This document shows, in pieces, positions 1 to 7,639 of a stretch of 64,000 nucleotides of DNA. The notes under the pieces are model-generated. The model was not told the DNA's origin. It saw nothing but the letters and a program-made list of their open reading frames with translations, and ran no database searches. The translations under genes and the position numbers were made by a program. The DNA lies in the NCBI GenBank assembly GCA_041920505.1, contig JBHGXV010000045.1, positions 1 through 64,000 of the forward strand. The letters are read 5' to 3'. Numbering within the stretch: position 1 is the first letter of the stretch; each line of letters starts with the position of its first letter. This DNA comes from JBHGXV01 sp041920505 (GTDB taxonomy: Bacteria > Bacillota > Bacilli > Brevibacillales > Brevibacillaceae).

Positions 1-1
1 T

Positions 2-187
2 AATGATGGTCGTGTAGGCGCAACTGTTAGCAGTGACGATGCTTCTTCACATACCACTACCCCTGTAAAACAATCCACAGAAACAACTCCTGTGGACAAC
101 GCAACAGATGAAGCTGTGGACAATAGTTCCGACTATACCAAAAAAACACGAGCGGAACTTGCAGAACTCGACGACCTTGATATATAA
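2..187 (+). CDS. C-terminal end of an unidentified Thr/Asp-rich protein (5' end outside window)
   Basis: An open frame enters from the left edge and ends at TAA 185-187, giving 61 residues. The segment is rich in Thr, Ser, Asp and Val (for example TTPVKQSTETTPVDN) and closes with an acidic stretch ending ELDDLDI. Such a low-complexity linker with an acidic tip recalls tails of DNA-binding or phage-encoded proteins, but no domain is visible and I assign no function. It is clearly more AT-rich than the genes from 0.55 kb onward, so it may belong to a mobile or foreign segment. A strong terminator follows at 281. Confidence 0.55.
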   Translation, partial: NDGRVGATVSSDDASSHTTTPVKQSTETTPVDNATDEAVDNSSDYTKKTRAELAELDDLDI

Positions 188-280
188 TTACCAACAGTTC
201 AACACCACAGATACTTGAACTGCGAGATACAACAGCTCATGCGAGAGCAAATTCACCATTTGTTGAGAGCTTATGTGAGC

Positions 281-313
281 AAAAAACCACTCTATTAAGA
301 GTGGTTTTTTGTT
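281..313 (+). terminator. Rho-independent terminator after the left-edge gene
   Basis: Perfect 13-bp stem: AAAAAACCACTCT at 281-293 pairs with AGAGTGGTTTTTT at 298-310 around a 4-nt loop (ATTA). The right arm ends in six Ts. It lies 94 nt after the stop at 187. Confidence 0.85.
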
Positions 314-555
314 TAAGAGGATAAAAAGAATTTTTAAAGATGAAGAGCCCACCAAAGGGCTCAAGCCAGTATTGGCGGGCTCTTCAATGGGCTTAGGCTA
401 TAGGTAGTTACTGGTTGCCTTAACCTTGTGATTGTTACTGCATCACCGAAATTTCTGGACGAACCAGTTATCTCGTAGTGAAAGCTGTATTAATCTGGTG
501 TGAATGAGATTTCAGGTAGGTACGGACCTTCCAGTAATTCATCTCGTTCACCTGG
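314..555. other. Non-coding AT-rich junction segment with nested inverted repeats
   Basis: No convincing gene. GAAGAGCCC at 342-350 can pair with GGGCTCTTC at 377-385, or its inner part with GGGCTC at 357-362, so two mutually exclusive hairpins are possible. At about 515-550 the sequence changes to the GC-rich coding style of the truncated ATPase. In-frame TAA at 535-537 shows the ATPase frame does not continue upstream. Confidence 0.5.
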
Positions 556-1947
556 ATGGAGACGATGGGCGTGGTGTGCGATGAAGAGGCGGTAGCGGAA
601 ACCTGTTACCTCATGTCCAAAGGTTCGATAGAAGCCATTCTGAAAAAATGTTCGTCTTATCAGAAGAACGGCGACGTCTACCCGCTGACGGACGACGTCC
701 GGGAACAGATCCTCCGCCAAAATGAACAGTACGCCGCGCAGGCTCTGCGGGTTCTTGGTTTCGCCTACCGTCCGCTGCCCAGGGCAGCCTCCTACTCGGA
801 TGCGATCGAACAGGAGCTGATCTACGTCGGCATGGCGGGAATGATGGACCCCCCAAAACCGGAAGTGGAGCAGGTCCTCGCCGAAGCGTTCCGCCTGGGG
901 GTAAAGCCGGTGATGATTACCGGCGACCATCCTATTACCGCCATCGCCATCGGCAAGAAACTGGGAATGTTTCGCGAGGGAGATCGCGTCATCAGCGGGG
1001 TGGAATTGGATTGGATGGACGATCAACAATTGGTCAGCGTGGTGAATCAGGTCTCCATCTTCGCCAGGGTCACCCCGGAACACAAACTGCGAATCGTCCA
1101 GGCGTACCGGCGGGCAGGACACATCGTGGCCATGACGGGCGACGGTGTCAATGACGCGCCGGCGATCAAAGCGGCCCATGTCGGGATCGCCATGGGGAGG
1201 ACAGGCACGGAAGTCACCAAACAATCGGCCGACATGGTGCTCAAGGAGGATCACTTCAACTCCATCCTCGACGGCGTCAAAGAAGGACGGACCATCATCA
1301 GCAATATCCGCAAGGCAATTGGCTGTCTGTTGACCGGCAATCTGGCCGAGATTTTGGTCAGCAGCCTGGCGGTCATCGCCGGATTGCCCATTCCGCTGTT
1401 GCCGATTCAGATCCTGTTGATGAATCTGTTGACAGACGCGTTGCCCGCCGCCGTGTTGGCGGTAAACCCCGGCAACAAGAAACTGGTCACGGAGAAACAG
1501 GAGATTGTCGACAGCCATTTGTACAAAAAAGTAGCGGTGCGCGGGCTGGTGCTTGGGCTGGGTTCGTTAGCGCTGTTTGCCTCCAGTATCGCCATGGGCG
1601 CTTCGTTGCCTGTTGCCCGGACGATGGCGTTTGCCTCCCTGGTGGCCGGACAACTGATACAAACCTTCTCCTGGCGGCAAGAAAACGGCCAACATTTCCG
1701 CCATTGGATCAAGGACAGATTTTTCCTTGGTTCGTTGGGGGTTTCTTGGCTGGCCCTGCTGTCGGTGATATACGTTCCGGCACTCGCCCGCCTGTTCCAT
1801 ACGGCCCCGCTGCATTTCCACCAGTTGGTGCAAGTCCTCGCCGTCGGGGGCATGGTCAGCCTCCTGTCAAGGCCGTTGATTGCGGTGTTGACAGGGGCTG
1901 CCGCTCCTGTTCCCGTTGGCCCAACTCCCAGATTGCAATCTGCCTAA
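556..1947 (+). pseudogene. 5'-truncated P-type cation-transporting ATPase (C-terminal half)
   Basis: The 463-residue frame matches the second half of a P2-type (calcium/cation) P-type ATPase. It has part of the nucleotide-binding domain (KGSIEAILKKC), the hinge motifs MITGDHP and TGDGVNDAP, then the C-terminal membrane segments including the MNLLTDALPA helix. The actuator domain, the first four membrane helices and the DKTGT phosphorylation site are absent, and an in-frame stop lies at 535-537. No ribosome-binding site of normal spacing precedes ATG 556. The break is in the N-domain, where family members read PF..(R/K)..MSVV and this reads FTWMETMGVV. It cannot transport as it stands; either a rearrangement or an assembly junction removed the front half. 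Confidence 0.85.
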
Positions 1948-1962
1948 AGGAGGAGCAAATCG

Positions 1963-2193
1963 ATGAAAGTTGCGGAAAGGATCATTGTGGGAGCCGCCCT
2001 GGTTGTCGGCTCGACCGTCCTTTTGCCCATCGCCAAAGAAACGCTTGGCGCGGCCGCGCAGGCGGGGAAGCGGGCTTGGTCCGGGGTCCGCTTTGAATGG
2101 AAACGGATCCGAGAGGAAGTGGAAGACATCGTGGCAGAAGCGCAGTTTGAACGGATGAAACATCAGATCGACCGGGAGATCAGGTCGTCGTGA
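1963..2193 (+). CDS. Small DUF5132-like protein
   Basis: 76 residues behind a strong ribosome-binding site (AAAGGAGGAGC), 15 nt after the ATPase frame. The N-terminus is hydrophobic (about residues 7-24, IIVGAALVVGSTVLLPIA) and is followed by a charged amphipathic helix rich in Glu, Arg and Lys. The pattern of a short hydrophobic segment followed by a (W/E)xxIREEVEDIVAEA helix resembles DUF5132 proteins, which sit beside P-type ATPases in other Firmicutes. Partnership with the now broken ATPase is inferred from adjacency only. Function unknown. Confidence 0.65.
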   Translation: MKVAERIIVGAALVVGSTVLLPIAKETLGAAAQAGKRAWSGVRFEWKRIREEVEDIVAEAQFERMKHQIDREIRSS

Positions 2194-2211
2194 CTGAGGG
2201 AGGCGAACCGC

Positions 2212-2439
2212 ATGGATGGACAAAAAGTGGATTACCATCTGCAACAGGCGTTTGCCCATCTCAGGGAAGCGTTGCAGGTCAGTATTGGACTGGTGAGTCA
2301 AAACGCCGACTACAAAATCATAATCGGAAAAAAGTGGGAACGGTTTCTCCACGAATTTTTTGGAATGGTAAAGCGAAAGGGGAAGGAGTCTAACCTGAAC
2401 CTGCTTTCTTTCGTTTCGTTTACAAAACTGTTTCGGTGA
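2212..2439 (+). CDS. Hypothetical small protein
   Basis: 75 residues from ATG 2212, preceded by GGGAGG at good spacing and starting 18 nt after the previous stop. It begins MDGQKVDYHLQQAFAHLR, predicted mainly helical, and has a basic middle (KRKGKES). No recognisable domain. It runs to just before the polyphosphate kinase gene, and the four reading frames 556-4568 look co-transcribed. The C-terminal third is less convincing as protein than the first 55 residues. Confidence 0.5.
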   Translation: MDGQKVDYHLQQAFAHLREALQVSIGLVSQNADYKIIIGKKWERFLHEFFGMVKRKGKESNLNLLSFVSFTKLFR

Positions 2440-2453
2440 AGAAGGAAGAGCCG

Positions 2454-4568
2454 ATGAAACCACCATCACTTGTGATTCCCGCTCACCTCGACGCCCCCCA
2501 GTATTTTATCAACCGGGAATTGAGTTGGCTGGCGTTTAACGAACGGGTGCTCGAAGAAGCCGCCGACCCTGACAATCCGTTGTTTGAACGGTTGAAATTC
2601 GCCGCGATTTTCGCTTCGAATCTGGACGAATTTTTCATGGTGCGGGTGGCCAATTTAAAAGATCGGGTCAATGAAAACCGGAGCAAGCCGGACAACAAAA
2701 CCGGGATGACGCCCAAAGAGCAGCTCGCCGCCATTGGGCAGCGCACGCACGAACTGGTGCAAAGACTCTACCGCCATCTGTCCGCTTCGATTTTTCCGCT
2801 TTTGCGGGCCGAAGGGATCACATTCGTGCAGGGAAACGAACTGGACAACAAGCAGCGCGCGTATGCCGACACGTTCTTTCACGAACGTGTGTTTCCTGTG
2901 CTCACCCCGATGGCCATCGATTCCAGCCGTCCATTTCCGCTGTTGATGAACAAGAGCTTGAACCTGGCCGTGCAACTGAGCAAGAACGGGGAGTCAAGGA
3001 ACGGCCGCTATTTCGCGGTGGTGCAGGTCCCGTCCGTGTTGCCGCGCTTCATCCAGTTGCCTTCCGGCGGCGATACATTGACCTCTATGTTGTTGGAAGA
3101 GTTGATCAAACGGAACTTGTCCTGGTTGTTCCCGGGATATGCCATTGCTTCCGTTCACTCGTTTCGCATCACGCGCGACGCCGATCTGCCGCTGAACGAA
3201 GAGGGAGCCGCCGATTTGCTTGAAGAGATCGAAAAGGAGTTGCTGATGCGACGCATGGGCCAGGCGGTGCGGCTGGAGATCGAAACATCGATGAAACCGG
3301 AGGTAAAGGCGTATTTGCAAGAAGCGCTCGAACTGGAAGAAGAGGATACATACGCGCTAGACGGTCCGCTGGACGTCACGTTTTTCCGGCAGTTTGCCGA
3401 CCTGCCCGGCTACGATCATCTGCGCAACAAACCGCTTCCCCCGCAACTTTCGCAAGAATTTACCGGCGAAAACAACATCTTCACCGCCATATCGCGCAGA
3501 GATATCCTGCTGCATCATCCGTACGAGTCGTTCCAGCCGGTTGTCCACTTCGTCTCGGCAGCCGCCGAAGATCCCAACGTGCTGGCCATCAAACAAACCT
3601 TGTATCGGGTGAGCGCCAACTCCCCGATCGTCGCCGCTCTGGCCAAAGCGGCGGAAAACGGCAAACAAGTGATGGTGCTGGTGGAAGTAAAGGCCCGATT
3701 TGACGAAGAAAACAATATCGCCTGGGCGAAGCGGCTGGAAAAGGCGGGTTGCCACGTCATCTACGGGCTGGTCGGCGTGAAGACACACGGCAAAATTGCC
3801 ATGGTCGTGCGCCAAGAAGGGGACGCCATCAAAAGGTACGTGCACCTTGGCACCGGAAATTACAACGAAAAAACGGCCAGGCTGTATACCGACCTCGGTT
3901 TGTTCACCTCGCGACAGGAAATCGGCGAGGATGCCACCGTGCTGTTTAACTTTTTGTCCGGGTATTCCGACACACCGGCGTTTCAGTGCCTGACGATCGC
4001 CCCCACCCAGTTGCGGGAACGTTTTTTGGACCTGATTGAAAACGAAATCGCCAAAACCACGCCGGAGAATCCCGGCAAAATCATCGCCAAAATGAACGCG
4101 CTGACCGACAAAGAGATGATCAAGGCGTTGTACGCGGCGTCGCAAAAAGGGGTTCACATCCATCTGTTTGTGCGGGGGATTTGCTGCCTGCGCCCGGGCA
4201 TCCCCAAAATTAGCGAGAATATCCGGGTGGTGAGCATTGTCGACCGCTTCCTGGAGCACAGCCGGATTTACTATTTTCATAACGGCGGCGACGAGCAACT
4301 CTTCTTGTCAAGCGCGGATTGGATGACGCGCAATTTGGAGGAACGGGTGGAGATTTTGTTTCCCATCCTGGAGGAGAGGGGCAAACAACGTGTGAAGGAC
4401 ATCCTCTCCGTGCTGATGACGGACAACGTCAAGGCACGGGAGTTGCAACCCGACGGCACATACCGACGCATTCAACCGATCAATCAGCCGCCGGTGCGCA
4501 GCCAAATCCGCCTGTACGAACTCACACGCAAAGAAAGCAGAGAGACCGGACGCATCCGTGACGATTAA
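2454..4568 (+). CDS. ppk1: Polyphosphate kinase 1
   Basis: 704 residues, normal PPK1 length. PPK1 reversibly transfers the ATP gamma-phosphate to inorganic polyphosphate. The N-terminal domain begins with the family signature YFINRELSWLAFNERVL; the phospholipase-D-like catalytic domains follow. The autophosphorylated histidine is seen as His445 in GVKTHGK, and the second conserved histidine as His602 in FLEHSRI. LYTDLGLFTS and SSADWMTRNLEERVE are also typical. I chose ATG 2454, preceded by GAAGGAAG at about 6 nt; a GTG at 2436 is in frame but lacks a ribosome-binding site. No exopolyphosphatase gene is adjacent. Confidence 0.95.
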   Translation: MKPPSLVIPAHLDAPQYFINRELSWLAFNERVLEEAADPDNPLFERLKFAAIFASNLDEFFMVRVANLKDRVNENRSKPDNKTGMTPKEQLAAIGQRTHELVQRLYRHLSASIFPLLRAEGITFVQGNELDNKQRAYADTFFHERVFPVLTPMAIDSSRPFPLLMNKSLNLAVQLSKNGESRNGRYFAVVQVPSVLPRFIQLPSGGDTLTSMLLEELIKRNLSWLFPGYAIASVHSFRITRDADLPLNEEGAADLLEEIEKELLMRRMGQAVRLEIETSMKPEVKAYLQEALELEEEDTYALDGPLDVTFFRQFADLPGYDHLRNKPLPPQLSQEFTGENNIFTAISRRDILLHHPYESFQPVVHFVSAAAEDPNVLAIKQTLYRVSANSPIVAALAKAAENGKQVMVLVEVKARFDEENNIAWAKRLEKAGCHVIYGLVGVKTHGKIAMVVRQEGDAIKRYVHLGTGNYNEKTARLYTDLGLFTSRQEIGEDATVLFNFLSGYSDTPAFQCLTIAPTQLRERFLDLIENEIAKTTPENPGKIIAKMNALTDKEMIKALYAASQKGVHIHLFVRGICCLRPGIPKISENIRVVSIVDRFLEHSRIYYFHNGGDEQLFLSSADWMTRNLEERVEILFPILEERGKQRVKDILSVLMTDNVKARELQPDGTYRRIQPINQPPVRSQIRLYELTRKESRETGRIRDD

Positions 4569-4703
4569 GGACGCTGTTGCGATCCGCGCCGGTTGCGTCC
4601 TCCCTCTTTACACAATTGGCGGTTCACGATAACGTTGAGGAAGGGATATTCCCATATCGCCATTGCGAGTCCCTGCCCAAATCAGATAAAAGGAGATGGT
4701 AGG

Positions 4704-5390
4704 GTGACAGGATCTATGGGTTGTGATGACACGCGGTTGCAAGACGGAACGCGTGTTCTTGTCATGACTTCGGTTTCGGCCGAGCGGGACGCGGTCTTAC
4801 GGGGGCTTCGGGGCGATCCGAGATTTGACGTACGGGTGGGAGGAGTCGGCCCGGCAGCGGCGGCAGCGAGCACAGCGGCGGCGTTGGCAGAAAAGCCGTA
4901 CGGGTTGACGGTGTGCGCCGGGATCGCGGGCGGCTTCGTCGGGAGGGCGGAGGTGGGCTCGCTCGTCGTGGCGAGCGAGATAGTCGCCGCCGACCTGGGT
5001 GTCCAGACTCCCGAGGGGTTCCGCAGTCTGGACGAGCTGGGGTTCGGCTCCACGCGCGTTCCGGTTGACGCACGCCTGGTAAACCGGGTGACCGAGGCGA
5101 TGCGCGCAGCCGGACTGCCGGTCACGACCGGAACCGTGCTGACCGTATCCACCGTCACCGGCACCGTAGCAACCGCCACAGAGCTGGCCGCGCGGGTAGC
5201 GGGAGCGACCGCCGAGGCGATGGAGGGATATGGCGTGGCGATGGCTGCCCGTCTTCGCGGCGTACCTGTCCTGGAAATCCGCACTGTGTCCAATGCGGTC
5301 GGCCCGCGTGACCGGGCTGCGTGGCGAATCGAGGAAGCACTTCGTACGCTGGAGTTAGCGAGTTCAGTTTTACGGGAGGTATTGGTATGA
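4704..5390 (+). CDS. mqnB: Futalosine hydrolase
   Basis: 228 residues from GTG 4704, with AAAGGAGATGG upstream. MqnB removes hypoxanthine (or adenine from the 6-amino form) from futalosine in the futalosine route to menaquinone. The fold is the nucleoside-phosphorylase/MTAN type: VCAGIAGGF near the front, then TVLTVSTVTGT, and the signature EAMEGYGVA that contacts the ribose. The next gene, mqnD, overlaps its stop by four bases (ATGA), so the two are translationally coupled. MqnA, MqnC and MqnE are not in this window. Confidence 0.9.
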   Translation: MTGSMGCDDTRLQDGTRVLVMTSVSAERDAVLRGLRGDPRFDVRVGGVGPAAAAASTAAALAEKPYGLTVCAGIAGGFVGRAEVGSLVVASEIVAADLGVQTPEGFRSLDELGFGSTRVPVDARLVNRVTEAMRAAGLPVTTGTVLTVSTVTGTVATATELAARVAGATAEAMEGYGVAMAARLRGVPVLEIRTVSNAVGPRDRAAWRIEEALRTLELASSVLREVLV

Positions 5391-6226
5391 GACTTGCGTT
5401 TTCCCCTTGCCCCAACGACACGTTCATTTTCCATGCCTGGGTGCACGGACTTGTTCCCGGTGCGCCAAAACTTGACGTGACCTACGCGGACATTGACATC
5501 ACCAACGGTCTGGCCGTAACACCTGACGGGCCGGACGTGCTCAAGATCTCGTATGCGGCTCTGCCGTGGGTCCTGTCCGAATATGCGCTACTTCCGTGCG
5601 GGGGCGCGTTGGGCAGAGGCTGCGGCCCGCTCATCCTCACCAAAGGCGGCACATCCGGCACGCCTGATCCGTCGGTACTGTCAGGCAGACGGGTGGCCGT
5701 ACCCAGCGAGCGTTCCACGGCCTATCTGTTGTTCCGGCTGTGGGCGGCGCGGCACGTGCCGGGGGGAGTGGGCGAGATCGTGGTGATGCCGTTTCACGAA
5801 ATCATGCCGGCGGTGCGAGATGGCAAGGTGGATGCCGGTCTGGTGATCCACGAAGCGCGTTTCACCTATCCGTCTTATGGACTTGCCCTCCTGACCGACC
5901 TGGGAAGCTGGTGGGAAGCCGACACCAACCTGCCGATCCCGCTCGGGGCGATCATTGCCCGCCGGTCGTTGGATCTGGAGTCGATCGCAGGCTGGATTCG
6001 CGCGTCGGTGCAATACGCGTGGGAACACCCCGAGGCCTCGCGGGAGTACGTCCTGGGCCATGCTCAGGAGATGGACCCCGAGGTCGCCCAGGCGCATATC
6101 CGTCTGTACGTCAACGACTTCAGCTACAATCTGGGCGAGGAAGGGTATGCAGCCGTAACCGCCCTGCTCAACCGCGCCGCAGAAGAAGGGCTGGTGCCCA
6201 AGGTGGACCCGTCGGCATTGCGCTGA
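5387..6226 (+). CDS. mqnD: 1,4-dihydroxy-6-naphthoate synthase
   Basis: 279 residues from ATG 5387, with GGGAGG upstream and a 4-nt overlap with mqnB. MqnD is a periplasmic-binding-protein-fold enzyme that converts cyclic dehypoxanthine futalosine to 1,4-dihydroxy-6-naphthoate. The N-terminus SPCPNDTFIFHAW is the family hallmark; the substrate-binding region includes GPLILTKG and VIHEARFTY. Length is normal. The gene is convergent with the SIMPL-domain gene, with only 17 nt between their ends. Confidence 0.93.
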   Translation: MRLAFSPCPNDTFIFHAWVHGLVPGAPKLDVTYADIDITNGLAVTPDGPDVLKISYAALPWVLSEYALLPCGGALGRGCGPLILTKGGTSGTPDPSVLSGRRVAVPSERSTAYLLFRLWAARHVPGGVGEIVVMPFHEIMPAVRDGKVDAGLVIHEARFTYPSYGLALLTDLGSWWEADTNLPIPLGAIIARRSLDLESIAGWIRASVQYAWEHPEASREYVLGHAQEMDPEVAQAHIRLYVNDFSYNLGEEGYAAVTALLNRAAEEGLVPKVDPSALR

Positions 6227-6243
6227 GATTTCATCTGGACATG

Positions 6244-6915
6244 TCAATATACATACTGGGCACTGACGCTTGCTTGTATCTGCAACATGCCCGGTTCAAT
6301 CGGCGTGGCCGCGCTTCTTTCGGAAAAAACAATCGGAGAAGGGGGCGCAGGGGTACGGGTTGTTTCTGTTAGTTTTATCGGGATCACATGAAGGGGCACA
6401 CCCAGGGAGCGGGCAATGGTTGCGGCCTTTTGTTGGCTGTTCTTTAGCGCCCGCTCTAACGCCTGGTTGTAGAAAAACGCGGGATGCGCCAGTGTGAATT
6501 GAATGGAAGAGACCGTCGTAGCCCCATTCGCCACCGCCGTGTCTACGATTCTGCCAGTTTGGGTGATTTGTTCGTTCGTAATTTGCAACAGATGGGTGGT
6601 TTGATATCCGCGAAGGATTGGTTTGCCGTCCACGTAGTCATATTGCGCCTGAATCCGGTATTCCACTGTCTGGATGTTCTCTCTGGGGATTCCAAGTTCT
6701 GTAAGAGAGCGGATTACGTTTGTGATGATGTGCGCATTTTCCCTCTGGGAACGGGAGAGATCTTGATTTTCTGTCAACACACCTACGGTAATCAGCGCTC
6801 TGTCCGGTTCTACAGACACGATCCCTTCACCTGTAACCATCAGAACACGTCGGCCGGACGGAGCGCATCCATCCTGGGGAGCATATCGGTGGGAAATGGG
6901 TTGAACACCGTACAT
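6244..6915 (-). CDS. SIMPL-domain (DUF541) protein
   Basis: 223 residues from ATG at 6913-6915, preceded by GAGAGG about 10 nt upstream. The middle of the protein carries the SIMPL/DUF541 pattern: VTGEGIVSVEPDRALITVGV near the start, VEYRIQAQYDY and GYQTTHLLQI in the second repeat, and a C-terminal strand LQIQASVSAQYVY. SIMPL proteins form beta-rich oligomers; most are surface or periplasmic and of unclear role. No signal peptide is seen here with this start. An in-frame upstream extension to about 6975 exists but has poorer initiation signals. Confidence 0.75.
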   Translation of the reverse strand: MYGVQPISHRYAPQDGCAPSGRRVLMVTGEGIVSVEPDRALITVGVLTENQDLSRSQRENAHIITNVIRSLTELGIPRENIQTVEYRIQAQYDYVDGKPILRGYQTTHLLQITNEQITQTGRIVDTAVANGATTVSSIQFTLAHPAFFYNQALERALKNSQQKAATIARSLGVPLHVIPIKLTETTRTPAPPSPIVFSERSAATPIEPGMLQIQASVSAQYVY

Positions 6916-7025
6916 GAATCGATCGCCTCTCAGCGCTTTTTCTCTTTGCTCGCGCAAGAATGTGTATCGTAGCATATGCTTACCAGGCCAAACAGGATAC
7001 AGGTGCCCAATCGAACAATGCAATG

Positions 7026-7054
7026 GAGCGGTTTATCCCGCTCTATTTTTTTTG
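7026..7054 (+). terminator. Intrinsic terminator upstream of the TOMM cluster
   Basis: GAGCGG at 7026-7031 pairs with CCGCTC at 7038-7043, followed by TATTTTTTTTG. It reads toward the TOMM operon and would insulate it from leftward transcription. Confidence 0.6.
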
Positions 7055-7213
7055 GCAAACCATCACGATAAAAACCAAATATGCATTTGAACCAGTCACC
7101 AAAGGCAATTGATGATTCATACATGTATTGTAGACTCGCCGAGAAACCTCTCCCGTTCGCGGTTACGATGCCGACCCAAAACCTGCTTAAGGCAAGTACC
7201 GGAGGTGATAAGG

Positions 7214-7474
7214 ATGGATGAATTCAAGAAAGACCTGAAAAAGTTGAAAGCCGCTGAGTTCAAAGCCGGCGAAGTGACACCTTGGAACGATAAAAACAAG
7301 AACGACGCCCTTCTGGTTCAGTGGTCCCGCTGCAATTGCTCTAGTCGATGCAGCCGCTGCAACTGTTCTTGCAGTAGTTCATGTAGTTGTAGCTGTTCAT
7401 GCAGTTGTAGCTGTTCATGCAGTTGTTTTTGTATTGGGTTCTGTTTCTTCCGTTGCGCTCGTTGTTCACGTTGA
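7214..7474 (+). CDS. TOMM precursor peptide, heterocycloanthracin/sonorensin family, with (Ser-Cys)n core
   Basis: 86 residues from ATG 7214 with an ideal GGAGGTGAT ribosome-binding site. The leader (residues 1-39) contains FKAGEVTPW, the conserved leader block of heterocycloanthracin/sonorensin-type bacteriocin precursors. The core (residues 40-86) holds 18 Cys and 15 Ser in 47 residues and no Thr. It begins with CNC and SRC units and then has a 21-residue run made only of Cys and Ser, ending in seven Ser-Cys pairs, followed by FC, IGFC, FFRC and ARC. Family members I know of are usually Cys-x-x repeats, so this alternation is unusual. The cyclodehydratase and dehydrogenase encoded next would convert Cys/Ser to thiazol(in)e/oxazol(in)e rings. 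Antibacterial activity is inferred from the family. Confidence 0.9.
   Translation: MDEFKKDLKKLKAAEFKAGEVTPWNDKNKNDALLVQWSRCNCSSRCSRCNCSCSSSCSCSCSCSCSCSCSCFCIGFCFFRCARCSR
7378..7431 (+). repeat. Three 18-bp tandem repeats inside the precursor core
   Basis: Units at 7378-7395, 7396-7413 and 7414-7431 begin TTCATG(T/C)AGTTGT. The first two differ at one base; the third diverges in its last five bases. Each full unit adds three Ser-Cys pairs in frame, so the alternating core probably grew by tandem duplication. Confidence 0.85.
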
Positions 7475-7496
7475 GCCTCGTTTCGTTATCAATCTG

Positions 7497-7534
7497 CCCC
7501 CCTGCTTCGTCAGAAACACAGACTGGCAGGGGGG
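7497..7534 (+). other. Strong hairpin between precursor and maturation genes (partial terminator or RNA stabiliser)
   Basis: CCCCCCTGC at 7497-7505 pairs perfectly with GCAGGGGGG at 7526-7534 over a 20-nt loop. No T-run follows, only TTGCCATTAAAAAG. It sits 22 nt after the precursor stop and about 105 nt before the next start. This is a common arrangement for keeping precursor mRNA more abundant than enzyme mRNA. Confidence 0.6.
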
Positions 7535-7639
7535 TTGCCATTAAAAAGAGCTGGCATGAGGGACGAAGCGTCGTACATAAGATTACGTTGACAGTGATCG
7601 GTCGTAAGCGAGAAACGCTCAATGACAAGGAGGCGTGCC

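Noticed and set aside
7341..7628. Minus-strand frame with repeated YNCMNS units opposite the TOMM precursor
   Set aside because: It is the antisense of the 18-bp repeats. The plus strand has the perfect RBS and the conserved leader.
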